A stretch of 64,000 nucleotides of DNA from JAIQFF01 sp963725615 (GTDB lineage Bacteria; Acidobacteriota; Terriglobia; Terriglobales; Acidobacteriaceae): the NCBI GenBank assembly GCA_963725615.1, contig CAVRZO010000008.1:25793-89792 (forward strand). Direction: 5' to 3'. Under the pieces are notes generated by a model. It saw only the letters and a program-made list of their open reading frames with translations. It made no database searches and had not been told where the DNA came from. Shown here in pieces: positions 7,020 to 16,146 of the stretch (position 1 is the first letter of the stretch; the number at the start of each line of letters is the position of its first letter). A program made the position numbers and the translations under genes.

Positions 7020-8681
7020 TTGTTGCGGATTCATAAAAGCGCGTGGCTGCTGGTCCTGCTTTCGGCCGTCCTGCAGACCTTGGTCTTCCCTTTGTCCAAC
7101 CTGTATTTTCTGGGCTGGGCGGCTGTCGCTCCCCTGCTGATTGCGCTCTTGCGGGCCCGCGAGCCCGACACTCTGCAGCTCCTGGCGGGAGTCAAGCTGT
7201 TGCCGGCAAAGCCGGGACAAGCTTTTCTTCTGGCGTATGCCTGCGGCATCCTCTGGTACGCCGGAACCTGCTACTGGATCTACAACACCATGCGCCAGTA
7301 CGGAGGGGTGGGCACGCTCGCCGCTGTCGGGCTGCTGTTTCTTTTCTGCCTTTATCTGGCGATCTATCACGGCGTCTTCGGCTTGCTGATCAGTCTTCTG
7401 GCGAGTGCTGGCAAGGGTGATGGAACCAATCCTTTCAATCGCCGGGCCCTTCTCCTGGCTCCGTTCGTCTGGGTCGCGGTGGAGCTGGCACGCACTCGCA
7501 TCACCGGATTTCCCTGGAACCTGCTGGGCATCTCTCAGGTCGACAATATTCCGCTCGCCCACATTGCCACGCTGACCGGCGTGTACGGGCTGTCTTTCGA
7601 AATCATGGTGGTCAACACCGCGCTGGCCGCCGCCTTCGTGCTGCGCACAGTAAGAGGCCAGCGTAGCCGACGCAAACCGCTCCTGCTGGCGACAGCCGCC
7701 GCTGTGCTCGTGCTGCAAGCCGGAAGGCTGATCAGTCCGCCCCCCGTGCCTACGGACCACACGGCCCGCCTGGTGCAGCAGAATATTCCCGTCCTGCAGG
7801 GAGGCGACTGGACCAAGGAATATTTCGAGGGCACGCTGCGGGATTTGAGCCGCCTCAGCTTGAGTGCGGCCGGCTCCAACACGTCTGGCCAGGATCAGCC
7901 GCAACCTTCGCCAGTGCTTCCAGACCTGATTGTATGGCCGGAGTCGCCGGCCCCGTTCTACAGCACCGATCCCGTGTTTCGGGACACCGTCAGCAATATC
8001 GCACGCCAGGCGCAAACCTGGATGCTGGTGGGAAGCCTGGGCATTCGCAATGCGGGCGAGACTCCGGAACGCGCCACCGAACTCTACAACTCCGGAAGCC
8101 TGGTCAACCCGGCCGGCGAGTGGGCAGAGCGGTACAACAAGATGCACCTGGTTCCTTTCGGCGAGTATGTGCCGTTCAAGCGTGTGTTCGGTTTTGCCGG
8201 CGGCCTGACCAAGGAGGTCGGCGATTTCTCGCCCGGCACATCGCGGGCGGCGCTACAGGCCGGCAGCAAGCTCGGCGTCTTCATCTGCTACGAGTCGATC
8301 TTCCCCGACGAAATCCGGCAACTGGCCGCCAACGGCGCCGAGGTCTTTGTGAACCTCTCGAACGACGGCTGGTACGGCGACAGCGGGGCCTATGCTCAGC
8401 ATCTTAAACAAGCCCGCATGCGTGCCGTCGAAAATGACCGCTGGCTGCTGCGCGACACCAATACCGGAGTCACGGCGGCGATCGATCCTTACGGAAGAGT
8501 CGTCTCCAGCATCCCCCGCAAGGTCCGGGCCGCTCTCGATGCTCGCTACGCCCTCACCAACGTAACCACGTTCTACACCCGTCACGGTGATTGGTTCGCT
8601 TACCTGTGTGCGATAATTTCCGTAGCGGGACTGCTGCCCAATTTTCAGTTACGCACCAGGACAGAATCTAGCCATGAATGA
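7020..8681 (+). CDS. lnt: Apolipoprotein N-acyltransferase
   Basis: Lnt transfers an acyl chain from a phospholipid to the N-terminal cysteine of lipoproteins in the inner membrane. The first 230 residues contain the membrane helices (SAWLLVLLSAVLQTLVFPLS onward) and the rest is the nitrilase-like periplasmic domain. The catalytic Glu (LIVWPESPAPFY), Lys (YNKMHLVPFGEYVPF) and Cys (GVFICYESIF) are present, and SNDGWYGDSGAYAQH is conserved. The frame is open back to a GTG at 6885, but that extension is degenerate repeat, so the TTG at 7020 just before the first helix is preferred; no clear ribosome site helps. Its last codons overlap the start of prfB, suggesting coupling. Confidence 0.9.
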   Translation: MLRIHKSAWLLVLLSAVLQTLVFPLSNLYFLGWAAVAPLLIALLRAREPDTLQLLAGVKLLPAKPGQAFLLAYACGILWYAGTCYWIYNTMRQYGGVGTLAAVGLLFLFCLYLAIYHGVFGLLISLLASAGKGDGTNPFNRRALLLAPFVWVAVELARTRITGFPWNLLGISQVDNIPLAHIATLTGVYGLSFEIMVVNTALAAAFVLRTVRGQRSRRKPLLLATAAAVLVLQAGRLISPPPVPTDHTARLVQQNIPVLQGGDWTKEYFEGTLRDLSRLSLSAAGSNTSGQDQPQPSPVLPDLIVWPESPAPFYSTDPVFRDTVSNIARQAQTWMLVGSLGIRNAGETPERATELYNSGSLVNPAGEWAERYNKMHLVPFGEYVPFKRVFGFAGGLTKEVGDFSPGTSRAALQAGSKLGVFICYESIFPDEIRQLAANGAEVFVNLSNDGWYGDSGAYAQHLKQARMRAVENDRWLLRDTNTGVTAAIDPYGRVVSSIPRKVRAALDARYALTNVTTFYTRHGDWFAYLCAIISVAGLLPNFQLRTRTESSHE

Positions 8682-9790
8682 AGAGCTCGAACACGAATAC
8701 GCCGGCCTGCAGGACCAAGTCCGCGATCTTCGGGAGTACCTTTGACGCCGGCAAACTTCGTGAACAGCTAGCGGAAATCGACAAGCAGGCGGCTGACCCA
8801 GGTCTTTGGTCGAATCCACAAAAGTCTCAGCAGGTCATGCGGCAAAAGAAACGCCTGGAGAATGTATTGGCGACCGAGGTTGACCTGGTTCGGCGCGGCG
8901 ACGACATCTCCGCCTATTTCGATCTGAGCCGTGAAGGGGAAAACGTCGAAGCCGACCTGCGGCGCGAGATTGACGGGCTGCGCAATCTGGTTGACCGCCT
9001 GGAGACCGAGAGCCTCCTCTCCGGCGAAAACGATGGCCGCAACGCGATTGTGACCATTCATCCCGGGGCGGGTGGAACCGAATCGCAGGACTGGGCCGAC
9101 ATGCTGCTGCGTATGTATCTTCGCTGGGCGGAACGGCGCGGCTTCCAGACCGTTCTCTATGATTACCAGCCCGGGGAAGAGGCCGGACTTAAATCCGCGA
9201 CTTTCGCAGTGAATGGCGAGTACGCCTTCGGTCTGCTGACCAGCGAGATTGGCGTCCACCGCCTGGTGCGCATTTCGCCCTTCGATCAGGCCAAGCGCCG
9301 CCATACCTCGTTTGCCAGCGTTTACGTCTCGCCTGAAATAGACGACAGCATCGAAATCGTAATCAAGCCGGAAGAGCTGCGCGTGGACACCTACCGTTCG
9401 AGCGGCAAAGGCGGACAGCACGTCAACACCACCGACTCCGCCGTCCGCATTACGCACATTCCCACGGGACTGGTGGCCAGCTGCCAGAATGAGCGCTCGC
9501 AGCATAAGAACCGGGAACGCGCCATGAGCATGCTGAAATCCAAGTTGTATGAATTCGAACTGGAGAAACAGCGCGAAGTCACCCGCAAGATTGAAGACTC
9601 CAAGCTCGACATTGACTTCGGTTCGCAGATTCGCTCGTACGTGTTGCAGCCTTATCGCATGATCAAAGACCATCGCACGAAGATGGAAGTCGGCGACGTG
9701 GATCGGGTGCTCGATGGCGACATTGATCCCTTTATCCGCGCTTATTTGCGTATGCGGCGCGGCGAAAAGCAGAACGTGAACAAGGCATAA
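8674..9790 (+). CDS. prfB: Peptide chain release factor 2, with programmed +1 frameshift
   Basis: RF2 terminates translation at UGA and UAA. The true start is the ATG overlapping the lnt stop. After 23 codons (MNEELEHEYAGLQDQVRDLR, then EYL) the frame meets CTT TGA C at 8740-8746, preceded by the Shine-Dalgarno-like CGGGAG three bases upstream. This is the classical autoregulatory site: low RF2 lets ribosomes slip +1 and continue. The second frame encodes DAGKLREQL to the end, giving about 371 residues in total, normal for RF2. The stop-codon-recognition SPF (RISPFDQAKRR) and the catalytic GGQ (GKGGQHVNTT) are present. A simple ORF caller would start at 8678 in the wrong frame. Confidence 0.95.
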
Positions 9791-9812
9791 CTTTTGGGAG
9801 GAGTTCGGCATT

Positions 9813-11057
9813 ATGGCCCGCATGGTCGATCTAATCCGCGCGTCGGCGGTGCCGTCGAACCTGATGCAGTCTGCCGCCAAGGGGTCGCTCTCGGTTCCTC
9901 CCCGGGAGATGATCGAAATCCTGGTCTATCTGGCAGTTCACAACAAGGTTTTCAGCGAGCAGGCCCAGTTCACGCTCGCCGGTTGGGACGAAGCAGCATC
10001 GCGGGCTGCGGCCAGTGATCCAAAGACGCCGAAAGAAGTTCTGGACTATCTGATCTCTCCGAAGAACCTGCGGCCAGCGCTGCTGCCGGCGTTGCTGGCG
10101 AACCCGTCGGTACCGGAAGAATCGCTGCTTGAAATGGCGCCGGGCGCGGGGCGCGATGTGGTCGAGATCATGTTGAAGAGCGACCGCGTTAATGGGTCGC
10201 CCGCCATCTTGAAAGCGCTGCTTTCGAATCGTAATCTGAGTGGAATTCAGTCGGAGAGCATTCGGAGCAAGATAGAGCCCACGGCCCCCGTCCGTGCTCC
10301 CGAGATCGAAACCCCCGTCGAAGCCCCAGCGCCCGAGGAAATCGCGGCCAGCCCGGAGGAGGTTTTTCAGGCTGCGCCCACGAACGAGGTCCGTGACGCT
10401 GAAAACGTGCTCGATGAGGGCGTCATGGCCTATATGTCTGAGCACGCGAATGAGATCGCCGCCGAGACTGACCACGGCTATCAACCGATTGGCGGCATTC
10501 ACGAAGAATTCTCGGCGGCTGATGAGCCTCTGGCCGCGCCGGCGGCCGCCACCGCATCCGCGGGCAGCGGGGCGGGAGCTGCCGCCAAGAAAGCACCGGC
10601 CAAGAAGACCCACTTGTCACCCAAGGAGGAACGGGGCAGCGCCCTGCAGAAAATCGCCAAGCTCGACATCAAAGGCCGCATCCAGTTGGCCATGAAGGGC
10701 TCGAAGGAAGAGCGGTCGCTACTGATCCGGGACGGCACCAAGATCGTCGCGCTGGCGGTCCTCGAATCGCCCAAGATCAGCGATGGCGAAGTGGAAAGAT
10801 TTGCCACGCAGAAAAATGTGCTGGAAGCGGTGCTTCGCGGCATCCCGATGAAGCGGCGATTTGCAAAGAATTACGCGGTCGTGCGCAATCTGGTCTTCAA
10901 CCCGCGCACCCCGTTGGATCTTTCACTTTCGCTCATGAAGAACCTGCTGGTCGGCGATCTTCGCAATCTCTCCGGCAACAAAGAGATTTCGGACACGGTC
11001 CGCAAGCTGGCCACAAAAATGTTCAAGCAAAAGATGGAGAGCAACACCAAGCGCTGA
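9813..11057 (+). CDS. Conserved protein of unknown function with helical repeat-like domains
   Basis: A 414-residue soluble protein with a strong GGAGGAG ribosome site, 22 bp after prfB. The N-terminal 150 residues are helical and repeat-like (MIEILVYLAVHNKVFSEQAQ; LLPALLANPSVPEESLLEM; ILKALLSNRNLSG), reminiscent of HEAT- or LRV-type leucine-rich repeats. Residues about 155-275 are a low-complexity Pro/Ala/Glu linker with a Lys-rich end (KKAPAKKTHLSPKEERG). A second helical module follows (IKGRIQLAMKGSKEERSLLI; NLVFNPRTPLDLSLSLMKNL), similar in style to the first. No catalytic motif or signal peptide is visible. I do not recognise a function. Confidence 0.8.
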   Translation: MARMVDLIRASAVPSNLMQSAAKGSLSVPPREMIEILVYLAVHNKVFSEQAQFTLAGWDEAASRAAASDPKTPKEVLDYLISPKNLRPALLPALLANPSVPEESLLEMAPGAGRDVVEIMLKSDRVNGSPAILKALLSNRNLSGIQSESIRSKIEPTAPVRAPEIETPVEAPAPEEIAASPEEVFQAAPTNEVRDAENVLDEGVMAYMSEHANEIAAETDHGYQPIGGIHEEFSAADEPLAAPAAATASAGSGAGAAAKKAPAKKTHLSPKEERGSALQKIAKLDIKGRIQLAMKGSKEERSLLIRDGTKIVALAVLESPKISDGEVERFATQKNVLEAVLRGIPMKRRFAKNYAVVRNLVFNPRTPLDLSLSLMKNLLVGDLRNLSGNKEISDTVRKLATKMFKQKMESNTKR

Positions 11058-11065
11058 GCTTCCAC

Positions 11066-11191
11066 GGACCACGTGGGGACAGCCGCCCTCGGCTGTCCGG
11101 CGGAGCAAAGCTCCGCGATTCGGATTCCGGCAAAACCCTGTCGAGCTGCGCTCGACCCGGACAGCCGGGGGGCAGCTCCCCACGTGGTCTC
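11066..11191. repeat. Large inverted repeat of the ACCACGTGGGGACAGCC family
   Basis: The left arm (11066-11100) and right arm (11157-11191) are reverse complements over about 30 bp. The left arm also contains its own GGACAGCC/GGCTGTCC hairpin, and smaller stems (GGAGC/GCTCC and TCGAGC/GCTCGA) lie between the arms. It is the full form of the element whose single arm is at 3993-4028, and fills the gap before the CoA-binding protein. Confidence 0.7.
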
Positions 11192-11230
11192 GACTGGCTT
11201 TCCCGGCGACTGGCGCACTACAATCCCGGC

Positions 11231-11644
11231 ATGGCTTCCTTGCCGGAGTCCGATCCCATTACGGATTTGCTGAAGCGCTCCCGGACCATCGCGGTCGTGG
11301 GTCTTTCCAACAGTCCGCTGCGCCCCAGTCACGGAGTATCGGCGTACATGCAGACGCAGGGTTATCGCATCATTCCAGTTAATCCCAAGATCCGGGGCTC
11401 ACTGGGAGAGAAAGCGTTTGGGTCGTTGCTCGACGTGCCAGAGAAAATTGACGTCGTAAATATCTTCCGGCGGCCCGAATTCGTGGAAGAAGCTGTGGAC
11501 CAGGCAATCCGGCTGAAGGTGCCGGTGATTTGGATGCAAGAGGGGGTGGTCCACGAGATGGCGGCACAGAAGGCCCGCGAAGCAGGCATCTTCGTGGTGA
11601 TGGATCGCTGCATTCTGAAAGAACATCGCGCCCGCTTCGGGTAG
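11231..11644 (+). CDS. CoA-binding protein (YccU-like)
   Basis: A 137-residue single-domain Rossmann protein of the CoA_binding_2 family. It shows TIAVVGLSNSPLRPSHGVSA with the nucleotide-binding glycine turn, YRIIPVNPKI, VDVVNIFRRPEFVEEAVDQA after a short acidic start, VIWMQEGVV and a terminal cysteine motif VMDRCILKEHRARF. Such proteins are thought to bind CoA or a CoA disulfide; no enzymatic role is established. It appears to be a single gene with repeat elements on both sides. Confidence 0.85.
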   Translation: MASLPESDPITDLLKRSRTIAVVGLSNSPLRPSHGVSAYMQTQGYRIIPVNPKIRGSLGEKAFGSLLDVPEKIDVVNIFRRPEFVEEAVDQAIRLKVPVIWMQEGVVHEMAAQKAREAGIFVVMDRCILKEHRARFG

Positions 11645-11685
11645 GTCGGCAGCTCAGAGGGCTTAAACCAACGAAGAATTGTATC

Positions 11686-11741
11686 GGGAGGACGGGCGTC
11701 CCGCCCGTCTGGCCACCGGCCTGGCCGGGACGCCCGTCCTC
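11686..11741. repeat. GGACGGGCGTCCC hairpin repeat
   Basis: GAGGACGGGCGTCCCG and CGGGACGCCCGTCCTC are reverse complements separated by about 24 bp, with a nested GGCCA/TGGCC. It lies between the convergent CoA-binding protein and phosphatase genes. A relative is at 58742-58807, also between a gene pair. Confidence 0.65.
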
Positions 11742-11750
11742 AACAACCAG

Positions 11751-13019
11751 TTATGCGCTTATGAAAATGACCGTCGCGTCGTCATGCAAGCCTTCGCCGT
11801 TCGCGAAGGCCCGAACATCGGCCAGGATACTCTCCGCGCAAGCTCCCGGTTGCAGCACATGGTCACGCATCCGCTCCGCGCCGTACTCTTCGTCGGAGCC
11901 GCCGGTCGCCTCCGTAATTCCGTCGCTGTAGAAAACTAACCGCGAGCCCTTGGAAAGCTGCACTCGGCTCTCCGAAAATTCTCCGGTACCGAGGCCCAGC
12001 GGCAGTCCGCGTTCGCTATCCAGAAAGCGCGCGCCGTGCTCATCCACCAGAAGCGGCCGCAGATGGCCGGCACTGGAAAACGTCAACTCACGGGTCGACG
12101 GGTTGAGCACCGCCAGCAACATCGTCACAAACTTGCCCGAAGGAAAGTCCTCCACCAGCAGGCGGTTCAGGCGAGTCAGAACTTCTCCCGGACCGCTGCA
12201 GGTTTGCGCCAGAGAGCGCAGCATGCCGCGGGTGGCGGACATCAGCAGAGCGGCGGCGGTTCCCTTTCCCGAAACGTCGGCCAGCACCAGACCCCAGCAT
12301 CCATCGTCGAACGAAATGAAGTCGTACCAGTCGCCGCCCACGGCGCCGGCCGGAATCGAAAGACCGGAAACCGCGAAGCCGGGAATGTACGGAGAACTCT
12401 TGGGCAGCAGCGCCTCCTGGATGGCGCGCGCTTCGCTGGCCTCCGCGCTCATCTTCTGCCGTTGGTGCCGTTCATGCTGAAAGCGGCGAGCGTTGTGTAC
12501 CGCGACTGCGACGTGTTCGCACAGTCCCTGCAACCATCGCAGATGTTCGCGCGTGAACGCGTCCAGTTCGTGGTGTGAAGCCGCGAACACACCCACCAGC
12601 CGGCCGTCCACCAGCAGAGGGATAGCCACTTCCGAAAGCGCGGCCTCCTCGCAGGCGATGTAGTAGGGGTCCTTCCGCACATCGGGCGCGTAGCGCATCT
12701 GCCCGGTGGCCGCAACGTACCCGACCATCCCTTCCTTGCCTACTTTCAGCCGCGATCCCTTTTCGTGAAGCGTGCAGCCATGGACGCCGGCCATCTCCAG
12801 CTCGCCGCGTTCTTCGTCGTGCAGATAGATGGTCGCTTCCACGCAGCAGAATGCCGCGGCGACATCGTCTACAATTTTGGTGATGAGCTCATCAAGATCG
12901 AGGATGGACGTGATCTTCTGCGCCCACTTCTGCAATTTGAGGAGATGTTCGACCTGATCGAGTTGTACGGGGCGGATAGCGGTCGTGTCCGGAACAAGAG
13001 GTCTTGGGCTTGCGGCCAT
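11751..13019 (-). CDS. GAF domain-containing SpoIIE-type PP2C protein phosphatase
   Basis: The start is an ATG (MAASPRPLVP) with a perfect AGGAGG upstream; the frame is open further, into rarA, but is not used. A GAF domain spans about residues 45-195 (KITSILDLDELITKIVDDVA; EVAIPLLVDGRLVGVFAAS). A short linker helix leads to a SpoIIE/PP2C phosphatase domain with the manganese-binding motifs GGDWYDF and VLADVSGKGTAAALLM and a terminal GLHDDATVIFI. RsbU-like enzymes of this build dephosphorylate anti-anti-sigma factors in response to a ligand or redox state sensed by GAF. No partner-switch kinase or anti-anti-sigma gene is adjacent, so the target is unknown. Confidence 0.88.
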   Translation of the reverse strand: MAASPRPLVPDTTAIRPVQLDQVEHLLKLQKWAQKITSILDLDELITKIVDDVAAAFCCVEATIYLHDEERGELEMAGVHGCTLHEKGSRLKVGKEGMVGYVAATGQMRYAPDVRKDPYYIACEEAALSEVAIPLLVDGRLVGVFAASHHELDAFTREHLRWLQGLCEHVAVAVHNARRFQHERHQRQKMSAEASEARAIQEALLPKSSPYIPGFAVSGLSIPAGAVGGDWYDFISFDDGCWGLVLADVSGKGTAAALLMSATRGMLRSLAQTCSGPGEVLTRLNRLLVEDFPSGKFVTMLLAVLNPSTRELTFSSAGHLRPLLVDEHGARFLDSERGLPLGLGTGEFSESRVQLSKGSRLVFYSDGITEATGGSDEEYGAERMRDHVLQPGACAESILADVRAFANGEGLHDDATVIFISA

Positions 13020-13086
13020 GGGGATCCAACCTCCTTGCTGAATTGGGGAAGAGAATAGAACCTTACATTCGATTGGATGCCACGAT

Positions 13087-14463
13087 CTAGGCGCCGGATT
13101 CTGTTTTCGGGCGTCGGGAGACACCCTTCTGGGCCCGCCTCCGCTTGATCTCTTCCAGGCGCTCCTGGATGCGCTTTTCCACGCCTTCGCTGGTAGGCCG
13201 GTAGTAGACCCGATCGACAAGGTTGTCGGGCAGACACTGCATGTCAGCCACTTTGTCTTCGAGATCGTGGGCGTACTGGTATCCCTGGCCGTACCCCAGG
13301 CCCTTCATCAAACCGGTTGGCGCGTTGCGCAGGTGGAGGGGGACGGGTTCAGCAGCGGTGCGTTCCACGTCACCCTGAATTTCACTGTAGGCGGTGTAGA
13401 GGGCGTTCGATTTGGGCGCCACCGACAAATAAACCACGGCTTGCGCCAGTGCCAGGTTCCCCTCCGGCATGCCGAGAAAATCGACGGCATCGCGTGCGGC
13501 CATGCATTGCGAGAGCGCGTTGGGATCGGCCAGGCCGATGTCCTCCACCGCCATCCGGACTACGCGGCGTGCGATGTAGAGCGGATCTTCTCCGGCTTCG
13601 AGCATGCGGCCCAGCCAGTAAAGGGCGGCGTCGGGATCGCTGTTGCGCACCGACTTGTGCAGCGCGGAAATAAGGTTGTAATGCTCTTCTCCGGCTTTGT
13701 CGTAACGCAACACCCGCTTCTGGAGCGCGTCCTGGACCAGGTCGTCGGAAATCTCCGCGCCCACTTCTTTTCCATCACGTCCCCGTGCAAGCGACGCGGC
13801 GACTTCCAGCACGTTGTACGCGCTGCGGGCATCGCCACTGGAATAGGCCGCGATCTTTTTCAGAACATCATCAGAAGCCCGCAGCTTCATCGTTCCCAGA
13901 CCGCGTTCTTCATCGCTCAGCGCTCGCCTTAACAGCCCGACCACCTGTTCTTCCGTCAGCGGCTTGAGTACGTACACCCGGCTGCGCGAGAGCAACGCGG
14001 AAATGATTTCGAACGAAGGATTCTCCGTGGTGGCGCCAATCAGACGGATGTTGCCTTTCTCCACGTGCGGCAGAAACGCATCCTGCTGGGCTTTGTTGAA
14101 GCGATGGATCTCGTCAATGAAGACAATCGTTCGCGTGCCGTATTGCTTGGCGCGCTCGGCGTCGGCCATAACCTGCTTGATTTCCTTGATGCCGGTGAGC
14201 ACGGCGGAGAACTCAACGAACTCGGCCTTGGTGAGACGCGCGATGATTTGGGCCAGCGTAGTTTTGCCGGTACCGGGTGGTCCCCAGAAAATCAATGAGC
14301 CAATGTCGTCACGCTCAATCTGGGTGCGCAACGGCTTGCCGGGACCGACCAGGTGCTCCTGTCCGACGAACTCGTCCAGTGTGCGTGGACGCATGCGGTC
14401 GGCGAGAGGGCGAGTGCGATCGCCGGGGTTATCACCGCTCGGAATGGTTTGAAACAGGCTCAT
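13087..14463 (-). CDS. rarA: Replication-associated recombination protein A (AAA+ ATPase)
   Basis: RarA/MgsA is a clamp-loader-like tetrameric ATPase acting at stalled replication forks. The protein has Walker A (GPPGTGKTTLAQ), Walker B and sensor regions (TIVFIDEIHRFNKAQQD; LIGATTENPSFE) and the RarA C-terminal module (HYNLISALHKSVRNSDPDAA; LGYGQGYQYAHD). The start used is MSLFQTIPSG; 11 further codons are open but unlikely. The phosphatase gene follows on the same strand 68 bp downstream. Confidence 0.92.
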   Translation of the reverse strand: MSLFQTIPSGDNPGDRTRPLADRMRPRTLDEFVGQEHLVGPGKPLRTQIERDDIGSLIFWGPPGTGKTTLAQIIARLTKAEFVEFSAVLTGIKEIKQVMADAERAKQYGTRTIVFIDEIHRFNKAQQDAFLPHVEKGNIRLIGATTENPSFEIISALLSRSRVYVLKPLTEEQVVGLLRRALSDEERGLGTMKLRASDDVLKKIAAYSSGDARSAYNVLEVAASLARGRDGKEVGAEISDDLVQDALQKRVLRYDKAGEEHYNLISALHKSVRNSDPDAALYWLGRMLEAGEDPLYIARRVVRMAVEDIGLADPNALSQCMAARDAVDFLGMPEGNLALAQAVVYLSVAPKSNALYTAYSEIQGDVERTAAEPVPLHLRNAPTGLMKGLGYGQGYQYAHDLEDKVADMQCLPDNLVDRVYYRPTSEGVEKRIQERLEEIKRRRAQKGVSRRPKTESGA

Positions 14464-14552
14464 GCAAATCAATTCACCACCGAGACGCGGATACACGGAT
14501 TTCTAAAAACTCTGGTTTTCTCCGTGTCTCTGTGCCTCTGTGGTGATAAGCC

Positions 14553-15386
14553 TCATTGCTTCTGCCTCATTACTTCGTACAACACAATACTCGTCGCCAC
14601 ACCCACATTCAGCGATTCCACCTGAGGCGCTTGCGGAATGGCCACCACTTCATCCATCTCTTTGATGAGATCGCGGGACAATCCGGCGCCTTCGCTGCCA
14701 ACAAAGATCGCCAGCGGCCCGGTTAGTTTGGCCTGATCGAGCGGCGCACCCTTGTGCGACGCGGTGGCGACCAGCCTCAAGCCGTGCTCTTTCATGAGGC
14801 CTATAGCGTCAGACAGTTTTGCCCGCGCCAAAGGTAGCCGGAAAACCGAACCCGCCGAAGCTCGCACAACTTTGGGATTGAACGCGCTGACCGTGCCCTG
14901 CCCCAGCAGCACTCCGCCGGCGCCGAACGCCTCCGCCGAGCGCAGGATCGTCCCCAGATTTCCCGGGTCCTGCACTCCCGCAATGGCCAGCAGCGGCCCG
15001 GCTTTAGACTTGGCCAGCACATCTTCGAGCGAGAAATCCTTCCAGCGCGCCAACGCTGCCACACCCTGGGGCGCGTCGCTGGGGACGACGCTGCCAAACA
15101 GCTTGTCCGGCAGCAGGAGCGTCTCGACCTGGGCACCGAGCTGCGAGAGTAGTCTGTCCGCCCGCGCCGCGCCCGACTCGCTGAAGAAGACCGCCCGAAA
15201 CCGCAGGCCGCTTCGAATGGCTTCCTCGAGGATTCGGAAGCCTTCAATCGCGCAATAACCGTCAGAGGTTAGCTCGCCACGGGCAAAGGCCTGGCGAAGT
15301 TCTTTCACCTGGGCATTGTGCCGTCCCTCGATGCGGCGCAACCGGGCATTCGCTATGTGGCCGCCGGTGACTGTGGTTTCCTTCAT
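14553..15386 (-). CDS. TrmH/SpoU family RNA 2'-O-methyltransferase
   Basis: A 277-residue SPOUT methyltransferase. Residues 1-110 form an RNA-binding substrate domain (AIEGFRILEEAIRSGLRFRA). The knotted SAM-binding domain shows the three SpoU motifs: VQDPGNLGTILRSAEAFG, FVGSEGAGLSRDL and IPQAPQVESLNVGVATSI. This arrangement is that of RlmB/TsnR-like enzymes modifying rRNA; the exact nucleotide cannot be assigned. It is followed by rarA on the same strand after 89 bp and is divergent from tsaC. Confidence 0.88.
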   Translation of the reverse strand: MKETTVTGGHIANARLRRIEGRHNAQVKELRQAFARGELTSDGYCAIEGFRILEEAIRSGLRFRAVFFSESGAARADRLLSQLGAQVETLLLPDKLFGSVVPSDAPQGVAALARWKDFSLEDVLAKSKAGPLLAIAGVQDPGNLGTILRSAEAFGAGGVLLGQGTVSAFNPKVVRASAGSVFRLPLARAKLSDAIGLMKEHGLRLVATASHKGAPLDQAKLTGPLAIFVGSEGAGLSRDLIKEMDEVVAIPQAPQVESLNVGVATSIVLYEVMRQKQ

Positions 15387-15498
15387 GTTCGCGCCAGTTC
15401 GCCCAGAATCATACCTGTTCCTCTCGGCTTTCTGCGCTTTCCCATGTTATGTTAGCTCTCTCGATTTCGACACTTGGGGTGGGAAGGGACAACCTGGA

Positions 15499-16146
15499 GT
15501 GCGTGTAGAGATTGTCAAGATTAACTGCGACAACCCGGAGCCTTCACTCATTCGCTATGCGGCGGACCAGATCCGCGCCGGCGAAGTCCTCGGCATGCCC
15601 ACCGACACTTTTTACGGGCTGGCGGCCGATCCTTTTAACCTGCGCGCGGTAGACCGCGTTTATGACATCAAGTCGCGTTCCCGGCACAAGCCACTGTCCC
15701 TGCTGATCGCCGACGTCGACCAGGCCGAGCAACTGGCCCAGCCTCTGCCGGAAGAGTTCTACGCTTTGGCGCGCCGCTTCTGGCCCGGACCGCTGACCAT
15801 CATCGTGAAAGCCTCTTCGCGTCTTCCTCTGAAAGTGACGGCCAATACCGGCAACGTCGCCCTGCGGGTGCCCAAGGCTCCGATTCCGCTGGCGGTGGTC
15901 CAGGCGGCGCAGATTCCGATTACCGCCACCTCCGCCAACCTCAGTGGCGAATCCGAGTGCACCACAGCGCTCGCGGTCCGCGATCAGCTTCAGGACCGCA
16001 TCGCAATCATCGTCGACGGGGGTGCCTCGCCCCGCGAAGTGGCCTCAACCATCATTGACCTCACCGACGAAGAAGCGCGCTGGCGCATCATGCGGGAAGG
16101 CGCTATTCCGGCCCAGGAGATTTCCGAGTTCTTCGCGCAAGGATGA
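15499..16146 (+). CDS. tsaC: L-threonylcarbamoyladenylate synthase, YrdC/TsaC type
   Basis: This enzyme makes threonylcarbamoyl-AMP for tRNA t6A modification. The GTG start (VRVEIVKINC) has AAGGGA nine bases upstream; the open frame to 15316 is in the divergent promoter region and is probably untranslated. Hallmarks are GEVLGMPTDTFYGLAAD, KSRSRHKPLSLLIAD, FWPGPLTIIVKA, VALRVPKAP and ITATSANLSGE. At 215 residues it is YrdC only and lacks the Sua5 C-terminal domain. It overlaps ydcF by 4 bp, so the two are co-transcribed. Confidence 0.9.
   Translation: MRVEIVKINCDNPEPSLIRYAADQIRAGEVLGMPTDTFYGLAADPFNLRAVDRVYDIKSRSRHKPLSLLIADVDQAEQLAQPLPEEFYALARRFWPGPLTIIVKASSRLPLKVTANTGNVALRVPKAPIPLAVVQAAQIPITATSANLSGESECTTALAVRDQLQDRIAIIVDGGASPREVASTIIDLTDEEARWRIMREGAIPAQEISEFFAQG

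Noticed and set aside
6768..8147. 459-codon minus-strand ORF
   Set aside because: Antisense to lnt and running into degenerate repeats; composition is low in hydrophobic residues and rich in Gln/Arg/His, as expected of a shadow frame.
8768..9880. 370-codon minus-strand ORF
   Set aside because: Antisense to prfB, which is certain.
13020..13220. N-terminal extension of the GAF-SpoIIE phosphatase
   Set aside because: It would overlap the 3' end of rarA in another frame; the ATG at 13019 has a perfect AGGAGG.
15316..15498. 61-codon N-terminal extension of TsaC
   Set aside because: Not typical of the YrdC family and overlaps the divergent promoter region; the GTG at 15499 has a good ribosome site.
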